A DNA stretch of 64,000 nucleotides from Bacillota bacterium (lineage in GTDB: Bacteria; Bacillota; Clostridia; Acetivibrionales; JANLFN01), in the NCBI GenBank assembly GCA_023421675.1, contig JAEZTC010000002.1, forward strand, positions 124,001-188,000, given 5' to 3'. Made by a program: the position numbers and the translations under genes. The notes beneath the pieces were generated by a model, which did not search any database, had not been told where the DNA came from, and was given only the letters and a program-made list of their open reading frames with translations. Below, in pieces: positions 51,216 to 61,366 of this stretch (the first letter of the stretch is position 1; each line of letters begins with the position of its first letter).

Positions 51216-52448
51216 TTAATTTTTGTAAGGCTTCCTTAATGTATAAACAAATAATGAAACCGCAATACATATGAGAATGATTGCAATACCTATTACAAGA
51301 TACTCAAGGGAATAGATTGAATAATTGAACCATATTGAGTCTTTTGAACTAATGCAATTAAAGATTAAAGATGCCGGTTTGGTGCTTAATGCAGCCATGC
51401 CGGCTATTTTTATCCATCCAAAGGTGTAAATTGCTGCAAATACTCCCTGAAGAAATTTACCTAAAATATAAGGTTTCACGCTTATGTCTGTTTTGGATGT
51501 AATGCTGAATACCTGGCAGTGTACCGAAAGTCCTGCCCAGCCGATAATAGCGCTTGTAGCAGTCAACTGCTGAACAAGCGTTACATTTGAAACAGTGCTT
51601 GCCATGCTTGAACCTGTAGTAATTTCAAAGAATCCGCAGAATAGTGAACTTAAAATATCCTTATTCACTCCGAAGACTGAGAAAAATTTTCCGGCTAGTG
51701 CCGCTGCAAAGGCTATGACACCTGTATCAATGAGAATATTAATAATTACAGAGAATAGAATAATGAAACCGCCTATAGCAAGTATTGTCATAATAGAGTT
51801 TACTATAGCACTGCCAAGCATCGCACCAAAGCTCTGATTCTGGTTTTTCTTAAAAATGTGATACTCCTGTCTTAATCTTTGAGTCATCCTTAAAGTATTT
51901 CCTGGTTTTTGGTGGCTTTTAGATCTGCTTATTAATCCAAAAATGACTCCAACGGTTATACATGCAGCAATATGGCAAATCAAAAGTATAATGCCTAATG
52001 AAGGCATATTGTACATACCGACACTAACAGCCCCCATAATAAATAAAGGACCTGAATTATTGGAAAACGCCAAAAGCCTTTCTGCTTCGTTTTTAGTCAA
52101 AAGCTTCTGTTCCCTTAGGGATGAGGTTATCTTTGCTCCCATTGGATAACCGCTTGCAATACCCATCGCAAAAGGGAAGGAGCTTAACCCTGGGAGGTTA
52201 AAAAGAGGCTTCATTATAGGTTCAAGTAATACACCAGCAACTCTTATTATTCCGGTGGCACTTAATATTTCAACTCCCACAAAGAAGGGGAAAAGGGAGG
52301 GGAATACTATATAGAGCCATAGGTCGATGCCTTTTTTAGCAGCATTAACAGATGTTTTGGAAAAAAGTATTAAAAGCAGTATGAAAACTGCACATAAAAC
52401 AGGAATGAACAGGTTCCTGCTGTAGACTGCATATTTTTTTGCCTTCAC
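51216..52448 (-). CDS. ylbJ: YlbJ-like sporulation integral membrane protein
   Basis: A protein of 410 residues starting with GTG at 52448, with about nine membrane helices. FPSLFPFFVGVEILSATGI, PFAMGIASGYPMGAKITSSL and FSNNSGPLFIMGAVSVGM are characteristic of YlbJ/SpoVV. In Bacillus it moves dipicolinate into the forespore. The synteny with coaD and rsmD supports the call. It lies opposite to those genes here. Confidence 0.9.
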   Translation of the reverse strand: MKAKKYAVYSRNLFIPVLCAVFILLLILFSKTSVNAAKKGIDLWLYIVFPSLFPFFVGVEILSATGIIRVAGVLLEPIMKPLFNLPGLSSFPFAMGIASGYPMGAKITSSLREQKLLTKNEAERLLAFSNNSGPLFIMGAVSVGMYNMPSLGIILLICHIAACITVGVIFGLISRSKSHQKPGNTLRMTQRLRQEYHIFKKNQNQSFGAMLGSAIVNSIMTILAIGGFIILFSVIINILIDTGVIAFAAALAGKFFSVFGVNKDILSSLFCGFFEITTGSSMASTVSNVTLVQQLTATSAIIGWAGLSVHCQVFSITSKTDISVKPYILGKFLQGVFAAIYTFGWIKIAGMAALSTKPASLIFNCISSKDSIWFNYSIYSLEYLVIGIAIILICIAVSLFVYTLRKPYKN

Positions 52449-52508
52449 TCTGTATGTCCTTAAAAAATACTCTAAAGAATTGTATTATTTAAAAAGATAA
52501 ATATGCAT

Positions 52509-52533
52509 TAAAAAAGCCCACCTTGGGGTGGGC
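52509..52533 (-). terminator. ilvE terminator
   Basis: Minus-strand GCCCACC/GGTGGGC stem with 4-nt loop and T-run. Confidence 0.9.
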
Positions 52534-52547
52534 TTCATATAAATATT

Positions 52548-53618
52548 TTATTTTACTTCAACTGTCCAGTTCATTGTATCAGGAATTCTTCCCGACTGAA
52601 TACCTGTAATTGTATCATAAAGTTTCTGTGAAGTTTCACCGATTTTACCGTTGTTAATAGTTATCTGCTTACCTTCCCAGTTAAGTTCTCCTATTGGTGA
52701 AATTACTGCGGCGGTACCGGTTCCGAAAGCTTCCTCAAACTCACCGGCATCATAAGCAGCATATAATTCCTGAATACTTACTTTTCTTTCAGTCACCTTT
52801 ATACCCCATGATTTAAGGAGTTGGATTACAGAATCTCTTGTTATACCCGGAAGAATGCTTCCTTCAAGCGCTGGAGTTATAACTTCGCCTTTTACCTTGA
52901 AGAATACATTCATTGAGCCTACTTCTTCAACATATTTCTTTTCAACACCGTCAAGCCACAGAACCTGTATGTAGCCTTTTTTCTTAGCTTCATCCTGTCC
53001 CTTAAGGCTAATTGCATAGTTTGCAGATGCTTTGGCAAAGCCTGTTCCGCCCTTTACAGCACGGACATATTTATCTTCAACATATATCTTTACAGGTTCG
53101 ATTCCGCCGGGATAATATGCTCCGCTTGGAGAAAGGATAACTATGAAAAGATATGTATTTGAAGGTCTTACACCAAGGTATGGATCGGTTGCAAATATAA
53201 ATGGTCTGATATAAAGGGAAGTGCCTTCGGCATTTGGTATCCAATCTTTGTCAAGGTTTACAAGAGCCTTGATTGCTTCTACACCAAATTGCTCGTCCAC
53301 TTCAGGTATACAAAGTCTATCGTTTGAAAGATTAATTCTTTCCATGTTTTTCTGAGGCCTGAAAAGAAGAATTCTTCCATCATCCGCCTTGTAAGCCTTG
53401 AGACCTTCAAAAATTGACTGACCGTAATGCAGTACCATTGTAGCAGGGTCAATGCTCAAAGGAGCATATGGAACAATTCTCGGATCATGCCATCCTTTTC
53501 CTTTAGTGTAATCCATAAGAAACATATGGTCACTGAAGTGTTGACCGAAACCAAGGTTGTTTGAATCTGGCTTCTGCTTTGGTGTTTTGGTTATTTCAAA
53601 TTTAATTTGTTGTGACAT
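52548..53618 (-). CDS. ilvE: Branched-chain amino acid aminotransferase
   Basis: A protein of 356 residues. ATG at 53618 with AAAGGAGA upstream. Fold-type IV PLP enzyme with the lysine in GFAKASANYA and LDGVEKKYVEEVGSMNVFF. The sequence is of the longer BCAT type also seen in eukaryotes. It interconverts branched-chain amino acids and keto acids. A single-gene unit. Confidence 0.95.
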   Translation of the reverse strand: MSQQIKFEITKTPKQKPDSNNLGFGQHFSDHMFLMDYTKGKGWHDPRIVPYAPLSIDPATMVLHYGQSIFEGLKAYKADDGRILLFRPQKNMERINLSNDRLCIPEVDEQFGVEAIKALVNLDKDWIPNAEGTSLYIRPFIFATDPYLGVRPSNTYLFIVILSPSGAYYPGGIEPVKIYVEDKYVRAVKGGTGFAKASANYAISLKGQDEAKKKGYIQVLWLDGVEKKYVEEVGSMNVFFKVKGEVITPALEGSILPGITRDSVIQLLKSWGIKVTERKVSIQELYAAYDAGEFEEAFGTGTAAVISPIGELNWEGKQITINNGKIGETSQKLYDTITGIQSGRIPDTMNWTVEVK

Positions 53619-53801
53619 AAAAAATCTCCTTTCGGGTTTCAATTACCTAAAACTTCTTACAATTATACAACTTTTCTTATTACAAATAAAGTTTTTTAAA
53701 TAAGTTTATCAAATACTTGTATGAAAGAACAAAATCATTGCCAAAAAAATTGTGGTTTGCTATTATTATCATAGTTTGTAGCTATTCAAGGAGGATATGC
53801 A

Positions 53802-54314
53802 ATGTTTGAAAAGTTTTTTCCCAATCTCGCTTACAACAGTATTAATGATATTGATCTGAGTTTGCTTAAAAGCAAGGGTATAAAGGGATTTATTCTGGAT
53901 ATTGACAATACTCTTGTACCGCATAACGCAGACGCTGACGAAAACGCTGTTAAATGGATGGAAAAGATAAAGCAGGAGGGCTTTAAAGCCTGTATCGTAT
54001 CTAATGCATCCAGTTCAAGGGTAATTAAATTCAATGAAAATATAAAGGTTCATGCAATTCATAGAGCTTCTAAGCCGGGAATCAGAGCTTATAACCAAGC
54101 AAAGGAATTGATGGGTATTACTGCAGAAGAAACAGTGGTGGTAGGAGACCAAATCTTTACTGATATTTATGGTGGTAATAGAGCCGGAATGCTTACAATA
54201 CTTGTCCAGCCAATTGGTCCTAAAGAAACTGTTTTTATAAAGCTTAAAAGAGTTTTTGAAAAATTTGTATTCATTTTTTATAAAAGGAGCCTTAAAAAGG
54301 CCGGGAAGAAGTAA
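53802..54314 (+). CDS. YqeG-family HAD phosphatase
   Basis: A protein of 170 residues with HAD motif I DIDNTLVPHNAD, motif II Ser/Asn in CIVSNASSS and motif III-IV Lys and Asp in KPGI and VVGDQIFTDI. YqeG proteins are class IIIA phosphatases often near aroE, as here. The substrate is unsettled. GGAGG-type site upstream. Confidence 0.93.
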   Translation: MFEKFFPNLAYNSINDIDLSLLKSKGIKGFILDIDNTLVPHNADADENAVKWMEKIKQEGFKACIVSNASSSRVIKFNENIKVHAIHRASKPGIRAYNQAKELMGITAEETVVVGDQIFTDIYGGNRAGMLTILVQPIGPKETVFIKLKRVFEKFVFIFYKRSLKKAGKK

Positions 54315-54349
54315 GAAGCTTGAAAGACGTCAGTCTGAAAAGCTGTTCA

Positions 54350-54385
54350 CACCTGCCTGCTTTTTTGAAAAAAAGCAGGCAGGTG
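54350..54385. terminator. Long perfect hairpin after yqeG
   Basis: CACCTGCCTGC followed by TTTTTT, a 1-nt turn, AAAAAAA and GCAGGCAGGTG: a 17-bp inverted repeat whose T-run lies inside the stem. No T-run follows it, so it may stop polymerase within the stem or act as a bidirectional block. Confidence 0.5.
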
Positions 54386-54456
54386 CAATAAAATAAATTT
54401 AACCACATGTGTACGGTGGGACAATTCACTTGGCACATCGGGGACATGGAGGATAA

Positions 54457-55338
54457 ATGATTTTAGAAAATAAAATATCTGGAAAAACAAAAGTTATATG
54501 TCTGATAGGAAATCCGGTGGAGCATTCCATGTCCCCGCTGCTTCATAATACAATTAGCAGGGAAGTAGGAATAGACCTCGCGTATACTGCTTTCAAAGTG
54601 GAGAACAATGAACTGAGCGAGGCTGTTAAAGGTCTTAAGGCTTTAAATGTTATTGGGTTCAATGTGACAGTTCCATATAAAAAAGAGATTATGAAATTCC
54701 TTGATGAAAACTCAAAAAATGCTTTGCTGGTTGGTGCGGTAAATACGGTTAAAATCATGGATGGAAAATTATACGGGTATAATACCGATGCCGACGGATT
54801 TTTAAGATCTTACAAGGATGAAACGGGTGAAGGCCTTAATGCCAAATCTGTTGTAATACTTGGGGCAGGAGGGGCTTCAAGAGCTGTAGCAGTAAAGGCT
54901 GCTATGGATGGAGCAAGTGAAATTCATATTATTAACAGGACACTATCAAAAGCATCGGAAATAGCTGAGGTTATAAATAACAACATTAGAAAATGTGCAT
55001 TTATGCACAGTTCGGAAAAAACAGAGGCCCTGGACATAGTAAAGACCGCTGATGTTATTATTAACTGTACCACTTTGGGAATGTATCCTGAAATTGATGA
55101 GTCACCCTTGCCTTGCGGATTGCTCAACAGCAAACAGGTCGTATGTGACATTATCTATAATCCTGCAAAAACGAAACTGCTTTCAGATGCAGAAAAAGCA
55201 GGTGCAAAAATAATGAACGGATTGGGTATGCTTTTTTATCAAGGTATATCCGCTTACGAAATATGGACTGGTATAAAAATAGGTGATGACATGCTTGGTG
55301 AGATAAAAGAAGCATTTATAAACGGGATAAAGCTGTGA
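54457..55338 (+). CDS. aroE: Shikimate dehydrogenase
   Basis: A protein of 293 residues. SMSPLLHN substrate motif, VTVPYKKE with the catalytic Lys, NTDADGF, GAGGASRAV for NADP and INRTLSKA. It reduces dehydroshikimate in aromatic amino acid synthesis. ATG with GGAGGAT upstream. Precedes pilD. Confidence 0.97.
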   Translation: MILENKISGKTKVICLIGNPVEHSMSPLLHNTISREVGIDLAYTAFKVENNELSEAVKGLKALNVIGFNVTVPYKKEIMKFLDENSKNALLVGAVNTVKIMDGKLYGYNTDADGFLRSYKDETGEGLNAKSVVILGAGGASRAVAVKAAMDGASEIHIINRTLSKASEIAEVINNNIRKCAFMHSSEKTEALDIVKTADVIINCTTLGMYPEIDESPLPCGLLNSKQVVCDIIYNPAKTKLLSDAEKAGAKIMNGLGMLFYQGISAYEIWTGIKIGDDMLGEIKEAFINGIKL

Positions 55339-55441
55339 TTTTTTTAATATAGGTATTGTTGACAATTAAAAAAGGGTTTTGAATAAAAAAGACGAATTAT
55401 AAATATTATCTAAAAAATATTTAGAATAACAGGCAGATAAG

Positions 55442-56248
55442 ATGATTATTGTTCAATACGCTTTTGTTTTCATATTTGGTTTAATATTCGGTTCATTTTT
55501 TAATGTATGCATCTATCGCATACCCAATGAACAATCAATAGTAAAACCATCTTCACATTGCCCAAACTGCAATACACCATTGAAGGGTAAAGATTTGGTT
55601 CCTGTATTAAGCCATCTGTTTTTAGGGGGTAAGTGCAGGTACTGTAAAACATCCATATCAATAAGATACACACTGGTTGAGCTTCTAACAGCAGTAATAT
55701 ATGTTGCTTTGTTCTATAAGTTTGGATTAACGGTTGAATTCCTTGCAGCCACATTTCTTATGTCGGTTCTGATTTGTGTTTTCTTTATCGATCTGGACCA
55801 TAAGATAATACCGAACGGTCTTGTAATTACAGGATTAGTTGGTTCTGCAGGACTTTTTGCATATAACCTGTTTGGAAATGTAAGCTTTTATGGGGACAAC
55901 AACTGGTGGACTCCTTTACTTGGAATACTGGTCGGTTCGGGAACATTTTTCTTAATTGCTCTGATTGGCAGTTGGGTTTATAAAACCGAGGATGCACTTG
56001 GAATGGGTGATGTAAAAATCTTTATTCCGATTGGCATATTTTTAGGCTGGAAGCTTACAATAATTGCTTTATGCGCAACTATACTGCTTGCTGGCTTAAT
56101 GGGTATAGTTTTGATTCTTGCGGGGAAACGTGACAGGAAAAGTACAATGCCTTTGGGACCATTTATAGTAACAGGAGTTTTTATAGCTCTTTTATGGGGC
56201 TGGCAGATTATTGACTGGTGGAACTATTATTATCTTGGAAACTTATAA
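55442..56248 (+). CDS. pilD: Type IV prepilin leader peptidase/methylase
   Basis: A protein of 268 residues with the four-cysteine motif CPNC and CRYC, the two catalytic aspartates in FIDLDHKIIPNG and GMGDVKIF, and about seven membrane helices. It cuts and N-methylates prepilins. Located before the pilus cluster. Confidence 0.96.
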   Translation: MIIVQYAFVFIFGLIFGSFFNVCIYRIPNEQSIVKPSSHCPNCNTPLKGKDLVPVLSHLFLGGKCRYCKTSISIRYTLVELLTAVIYVALFYKFGLTVEFLAATFLMSVLICVFFIDLDHKIIPNGLVITGLVGSAGLFAYNLFGNVSFYGDNNWWTPLLGILVGSGTFFLIALIGSWVYKTEDALGMGDVKIFIPIGIFLGWKLTIIALCATILLAGLMGIVLILAGKRDRKSTMPLGPFIVTGVFIALLWGWQIIDWWNYYYLGNL

Positions 56249-56297
56249 ACTAAAAATATCTATATTTCACACTGTTGTGTGGAGAAAGGAGTAATTT

Positions 56298-56564
56298 ATG
56301 CCACAGGTAAAAAATTATATGGAGGAAATAGTGTTTTCCTTAATGAAAGAGATTCTTGAAGACATCAATATGTGTACATGTGAGAAATGTGTGAATGATA
56401 TTGCTGCAATCGCTTTAAATGACCTGCCTCCCAAGTACATAGTAAGTGAAAAAGGGGAATTGTATTCAAAAATAGATGCTTTAAGACAGCAGTTTGAAGT
56501 AGATGTCATAGCTGCTGTTACGAAGGCTGCAGTACTTGTAAAAAGAAAGCCGAGACACCAATAA
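56298..56564 (+). CDS. ComFB-like protein
   Basis: A protein of 88 residues like late competence protein ComFB: NYMEEIVFSLMKEIL, then CTCEKCVNDIAAIALNDLPPKY. The cysteines may bind zinc. In Firmicutes such proteins are linked to pili/competence or to cyclic-di-GMP binding; here it sits between pilD and pilB. Role unknown. Confidence 0.85.
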   Translation: MPQVKNYMEEIVFSLMKEILEDINMCTCEKCVNDIAAIALNDLPPKYIVSEKGELYSKIDALRQQFEVDVIAAVTKAAVLVKRKPRHQ

Positions 56565-56604
56565 TAATAAGATATTTTGGGAAATAAAAATTGATATTTG
56601 TCAT

Positions 56605-56641
56605 AAATCGCATGTTCAATAATGAATATGCGATTTTTTTT
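56605..56641 (+). terminator. Intrinsic terminator
   Basis: AAATCGCAT / ATGCGATTT stem with a 14-nt loop and a T-run. Confidence 0.8.
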
Positions 56642-56720
56642 AAACAAAGCATTTATAGTATTCAGAAAAACACTTTATGTGTCAAATTACGGCTTGATAA
56701 ATAATAAACACCATTTTATC

Positions 56721-56748
56721 TTGACCTTTGCCTACAAAAATGTATAAT
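56721..56748 (+). promoter_or_regulatory. Type IV pilus operon promoter
   Basis: TTGACC (56721-56726), 16-nt spacer, TATAAT (56743-56748), 90 bp upstream of pilB. Confidence 0.7.
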
Positions 56749-56838
56749 AATTCTTATAAACATATATTAATGCTGGCTTGTCAAGTTTAGCCAAATAATT
56801 TTATATTATTTTTATTATACTCTGATAGGGGATTAAAA

Positions 56839-58521
56839 ATGGCTTCTGCTGTAAAGAAAAAACTTGGGGATATACTTGTTGACACCGGCAGAATAACAAG
56901 TGAGCAGCTCATGACTGCTCTTTCAGAACAGTCTAAGCGAAATAAAAAACTTGGCAGGGTGTTGGTAGAGTTAGGATATCTGTCTGAAAATGATATCCTT
57001 GATGTGCTGTCACAACAGCTGTCGATTCCTAAAATAGAACTTGATAAGACATTCATAAATCCTGCAATAGCCAACAGTATTCCCAAAGAAATCGCAAAAA
57101 AATACGGGCTTATTCCAATTGATGAAAAAGATGGCAAGCTTATAATCGCAATGAGTGACCCCCTTAATGTATTTGCTCTGGATGACATTCATTTTATCAC
57201 CAGAAAGCAGGTTCAGGCATGTATAGCAAGGCAGGATGACATCGAAAAGGCTATTGATTTCTATTTCAATAGACAGACAACAGATAAGGCCCTTGCAGAT
57301 TTGAAAAAGGAATACACTGTCAACCTTGATGAAAAGGTTGATCAGGAAGTATTGGATGATATTCAGAACGCTCCTGCAGTCAGACTTACCAATTCAATAA
57401 TGAATCAGGCTATAGCCTTGGGTGCTAGTGATATTCACATCGAACCTTTTGAAAAAGAGGTAGTTGTAAGATACAGGGTTGACGGAGTGTTGATGGAAAA
57501 CATGAAATTCCCCCAGAACCTTTATTCTGCGGTTTCTACCAGAATAAAAATAATGGGAGGCATGAACATCGCTGAAAAGCGTATTCCTCAGGACGGAAGA
57601 ATTCAAATGGCTGTTAACGGTCATAACTATGACTTCCGTGTATCCTCACTGCCTACTGTTTATGGAGAAAAGATAGTTATAAGAATACTTGACAGGGACA
57701 ATTTCGTATTTAATAGAGAAATGCTGGGCTTAAGCAAGGAAGAGAACGAAAAGATGGACAAGCTAGTTTCCACTCCATACGGTATAGTTCTCATAACCGG
57801 ACCTACGGGAAGCGGAAAAACTACTACGCTTTATGCAATGCTCAAGGAACTCAACACAAAGGAAAAAAACCTTGTTACAGTTGAAGACCCTGTTGAATAT
57901 ATGCTTAATGGTATAAATCAGGTACAGGTAAACAACAAAGCTGGTCTTACCTTTGCAGCAGGACTCAGAAGTATTTTAAGGCAGGACCCGGATACAATAA
58001 TGATCGGTGAGATAAGGGATGAGGAAACGGCTCAGATAGCTGTCAGAGCGGCAGTTACAGGGCACTTTGTATTATCTACTTTACATACTAATGATGCACC
58101 AAGCTCAATAACAAGGCTTATAAACATGGGTGTAGAACCATATCTTGCGGCGGATTCACTTTCAGGAATCATTGCACAGCGTCTTGTCAGAAAGCTTTGC
58201 AGCAAGTGTAAGGAAGAATATGATGCTAACGAAAACGAGCTTAGAATATTAAATGAGCATGGACCGCTGAAATTATACAAAGCAGTTGGCTGTCCTGTAT
58301 GTAACAGTACAGGTTTCAAAGGACGTGCAGCTATCCATGAAATAATGATTATTGATAATGATTTAAAAGAAGTTATAGAAGCAGGAAAAGGCTTTGAACA
58401 CATAAGAGAAATTGCAGTTAAAAAAGGTATGATCACACTATATGACAACTGCAAAAACCTCGTGCTTAAAGGTCAAACAACAGTCAGTGAAATGGTTAAG
58501 ACAGTATATGCAAGAGATTAA
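56839..58521 (+). CDS. pilB: Type IV pilus assembly ATPase PilB/GspE
   Basis: A protein of 560 residues. N-terminal MshEN domain (~10-150), then GASDIHIEP, Walker A GPTGSGKTTTLYA (~322), the Asp box in VEDPVEYM, the Walker B region DPDTIMIGEIRDEETAQIA, and a four-cysteine zinc site CSKC...CPVC. It extends the pilus. MshEN domains in homologues bind cyclic-di-GMP. First gene of the cluster. Confidence 0.97.
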   Translation: MASAVKKKLGDILVDTGRITSEQLMTALSEQSKRNKKLGRVLVELGYLSENDILDVLSQQLSIPKIELDKTFINPAIANSIPKEIAKKYGLIPIDEKDGKLIIAMSDPLNVFALDDIHFITRKQVQACIARQDDIEKAIDFYFNRQTTDKALADLKKEYTVNLDEKVDQEVLDDIQNAPAVRLTNSIMNQAIALGASDIHIEPFEKEVVVRYRVDGVLMENMKFPQNLYSAVSTRIKIMGGMNIAEKRIPQDGRIQMAVNGHNYDFRVSSLPTVYGEKIVIRILDRDNFVFNREMLGLSKEENEKMDKLVSTPYGIVLITGPTGSGKTTTLYAMLKELNTKEKNLVTVEDPVEYMLNGINQVQVNNKAGLTFAAGLRSILRQDPDTIMIGEIRDEETAQIAVRAAVTGHFVLSTLHTNDAPSSITRLINMGVEPYLAADSLSGIIAQRLVRKLCSKCKEEYDANENELRILNEHGPLKLYKAVGCPVCNSTGFKGRAAIHEIMIIDNDLKEVIEAGKGFEHIREIAVKKGMITLYDNCKNLVLKGQTTVSEMVKTVYARD

Positions 58522-58548
58522 TTAATTTTCTACATTGGAGATTACATT

Positions 58549-59616
58549 ATGAGAAGCTTAGACTCAATACTTGAATATGCTTGCAGTATTAAATCTTCTG
58601 ATATACATATAACAGTAGGCAACAGGCCTATTGTCAGACATAACTCAGTACTCCAGCCTGTGCCGGATACTGAAGTTGTAACGCCCGATGTTTCACTTGC
58701 TTATGTAAAATCAGAATTAAATGAAGAAAGAATGAAGTATCTTGAGGAACATGGAGAAATAGACTTTTCCTTCTCCAAGTCGGGAATGGGAAGGTTCAGG
58801 GTTAATGTTTTCAGACAGCGCGGTACATACGCAATAGCTATAAGATCGCTGCCATTTAATATACCTGATTTTGACTCGCTGAATCTGCCACCTGTAATCA
58901 AGAACTTTTCAAAGCGAAAAAGCGGGCTTGTGCTTGCGACAGGATCAACTGGAAGCGGTAAATCAACAACGCTTGCAAGCCTTATAGATATGGTTAACCA
59001 GGAAAGATCATGCCACATTATCACCATTGAAGATCCGATAGAGTATCTTCACAGGCACAAAAAGAGCATGGTAAACCAAAGGGAAATAGGAGCGGATACA
59101 AAGTCCTTTTCATCCGCACTACGAGCATCTTTAAGAGAAGACCCGGATGTAATACTTGTGGGTGAGATGAGGGACCCTGAAACAATAGGTATAGCCTTAA
59201 CTGCAGCTGAAACAGGACACCTTGTTTTTTCGACCCTTCATACAGTAGGAGCTGCAAAGACAATAGACAGGATTATAGACGCCTTCCCTCCGAATCAGCA
59301 GAACCAGGTAAGAAGCCAGCTGGCTACAGTACTTGAAGGTGTGGTATCACAGCAGCTTTTGCCTAAACGTGATGATAGCGGCGTAATAGTTGCCTGCGAG
59401 ATAATGATTGCAAATGCGGCAATCAGAAACCTTATAAGGGAAGGAAAGCCGCACCAGATAAACAGTATAATACAGACAAGCGCAAGCATAGGAATGCAGT
59501 CCATGGATTCCTGTCTTGCTCAGCTTTGTCAGAACGGTATAATTTCGCAGGAAGATGCGCTCATAAGAGCACAGGACTCTCAGATGTTACAACAGCTTAT
59601 CAGCAGAAGGTGGTAA
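58549..59616 (+). CDS. pilT: Pilus retraction ATPase PilT
   Basis: A protein of 355 residues with Walker A GSTGSGKSTTLASLID, EDPIEYLH, and REDPDVILVGEMRDPETI, and no zinc site, as in PilT. Retracts the pilus. Start 58549, TTGGAG upstream. Confidence 0.97.
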   Translation: MRSLDSILEYACSIKSSDIHITVGNRPIVRHNSVLQPVPDTEVVTPDVSLAYVKSELNEERMKYLEEHGEIDFSFSKSGMGRFRVNVFRQRGTYAIAIRSLPFNIPDFDSLNLPPVIKNFSKRKSGLVLATGSTGSGKSTTLASLIDMVNQERSCHIITIEDPIEYLHRHKKSMVNQREIGADTKSFSSALRASLREDPDVILVGEMRDPETIGIALTAAETGHLVFSTLHTVGAAKTIDRIIDAFPPNQQNQVRSQLATVLEGVVSQQLLPKRDDSGVIVACEIMIANAAIRNLIREGKPHQINSIIQTSASIGMQSMDSCLAQLCQNGIISQEDALIRAQDSQMLQQLISRRW

Positions 59617-59620
59617 ATTA

Positions 59621-60829
59621 ATGCCGACTTACGTTTATAAAGCTAAAAATCTGCATAACGAAGAAATGGCTGGAGAGTTCATTGGAAACAGTCTTGATGA
59701 ACTCAAAAGCATGCTGCATGAAAAGGGCTTCTTTCTTGTAGACCACGATGAATCTGGAACCAAGGTTTCTTTCACAGGTTTAGGAAACAAAAAAGTAAAA
59801 TCAAAAGAAATTTCATTATTCTGCAGGCAGTTTGCTGTAATCTTGCAAGCAGGAATAACTATAGTTGAAGCTATATCAATTTTAAAAGAGCAGGTTCAAA
59901 ATAAACGTTTACAGCAGGTTTTGGGAGAAATGTTCGAAGAACTTCAAAAAGGTAAGATTTTGTCAGCAGCGATGGAGATGTACAAGGACGTTTTCCCCGA
60001 ATTTCTAAGAAACATGGTACATGTAGGTGAAGCCAGCGGTTCGCTGGACTCTGTCATGAATAGAATGGCTGATTACTATGAAATGGATACCAAGGTTAGA
60101 AAGAAGGTAAAGTCTGCACTTTCATACCCTATTGTGCTATTAGTTTTAACCATTGGTGTTGTAATACTTATGATGGTTGGAATTCTTCCAAAGTTCGCTG
60201 ATATGTTAGGTAAAAATGGTGCAAAAATGCCAGGCATAACTAAAGCTGTAATGGGTGTCAGTAACTTTTTTGTAAATAATATTGTAATTATATTAATTGT
60301 AATTCTTGGAAGTGTTGTTGGTTTGACTTACTATTTTAAGAAAACAACAAAAGGTAGATATACTTTTGATGGAATGAAACTTAAAGCGCCTCTTATAAAA
60401 AAGGTTACAACAAAGGTAATTACCTCAAGGTTTGCAAGAAGTATGGCAATCCTTTTAAAAAGTGGTATACCCATTGTAACTGTTGTTGATATTCTTGGAA
60501 ATCTTATAGGAAACAAGGTTGTAGAAGAGAAATTTAAAGCATGTCAAAGTGAAATTAATGAGGGGCATGGAATAGCTGGTCCAATTAAAAGGCTTGATAT
60601 TTTCCCGCCGCTCTTAATAAATATGATTGCTGTAGGTGAAAACACAGGCGAATTGGATGAAATGCTTACGCGTACGGCAGGTTTTTTTGATGAGGAGGTG
60701 GAGGATGCTATCGGCAAGTTAACTGCTGCTATACAGCCGATAATGATAATTATACTTGCAGGCGTAATTGGAGTTATCATACTCTCAATCATGCTGCCTA
60801 TGCTGAGCATGATGAATGCAATTAGTTAA
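59621..60829 (+). CDS. pilC: Type IV pilus inner-membrane protein PilC/GspF
   Basis: A protein of 402 residues, two GspF domains: LFCRQFAVILQAGITIVEAI and ARSMAILLKSGIPIV, each followed by a membrane helix, and MRNMVHVGEASGSLD-type loops. Links the ATPase to pilin assembly. 4 bp after pilT. Confidence 0.97.
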   Translation: MPTYVYKAKNLHNEEMAGEFIGNSLDELKSMLHEKGFFLVDHDESGTKVSFTGLGNKKVKSKEISLFCRQFAVILQAGITIVEAISILKEQVQNKRLQQVLGEMFEELQKGKILSAAMEMYKDVFPEFLRNMVHVGEASGSLDSVMNRMADYYEMDTKVRKKVKSALSYPIVLLVLTIGVVILMMVGILPKFADMLGKNGAKMPGITKAVMGVSNFFVNNIVIILIVILGSVVGLTYYFKKTTKGRYTFDGMKLKAPLIKKVTTKVITSRFARSMAILLKSGIPIVTVVDILGNLIGNKVVEEKFKACQSEINEGHGIAGPIKRLDIFPPLLINMIAVGENTGELDEMLTRTAGFFDEEVEDAIGKLTAAIQPIMIIILAGVIGVIILSIMLPMLSMMNAIS

Positions 60830-60849
60830 AAAATTTGGAGGTGTGCCTA

Positions 60850-61281
60850 ATGTCAAATGTTTTAAACAAAAAGAAAAATGAAAAAGGTTTTACTTTGATT
60901 GAATTGATAGTTGTAATTGCAATACTGGGTGTTTTGGTCGCAATTTTACTTCCACAGTTTACATCTTTTTCGACTAAGGGTGACAAAACAGCTGTAACAA
61001 CTGATGCAAGAAATCTAGGAGTTGTTCTTGATGCATGTATAGCGGATGGAAGTATAACAAATGATGTTGGTACTGCGCAAACCACTACAGAGACTATTGA
61101 AGCCACTGATTTAATGAAAGCTGCTGGAATGAGTGCAGGTAAAATTTCCAGTTTGCAATACTACGCAAAAAATGGAACAGGTATAAGCGCTGGTAGACTT
61201 GTTATACAAGAAACTATTCATGGTACTACATATACTGCTACAAGAGAAAAAAGTGGTGGCCCAATAGTTGTTACTCCATAA
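60850..61281 (+). CDS. pilA: Major-type prepilin
   Basis: A protein of 143 residues, ATG at 60850 after GGAGGTG. Type III-like leader of Lys-rich residues ends at EKG|FTLIELIVVIAILGVLVAILLPQF with the cleavage Gly and Glu5 of the mature pilin. Followed by a strong hairpin, as expected for a highly expressed pilin. Likely the main pilin. Confidence 0.93.
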   Translation: MSNVLNKKKNEKGFTLIELIVVIAILGVLVAILLPQFTSFSTKGDKTAVTTDARNLGVVLDACIADGSITNDVGTAQTTTETIEATDLMKAAGMSAGKISSLQYYAKNGTGISAGRLVIQETIHGTTYTATREKSGGPIVVTP

Positions 61282-61312
61282 AAAAATCAAATAATTCATT
61301 AAAAAGTACAGG

Positions 61313-61335
61313 TGTGCCCGAGATTTTCGGGCACA
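61313..61335 (+). terminator. Hairpin downstream of pilin gene
   Basis: TGTGCCCGA / TCGGGCACA 9-bp stem, then AGCAGTATTTTTTA. Probably a leaky terminator or 3' stabiliser that sets pilin mRNA above the downstream genes. Confidence 0.7.
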
Positions 61336-61366
61336 GCAGTATTTTTTAAAGGATAGTGTTTAATAG

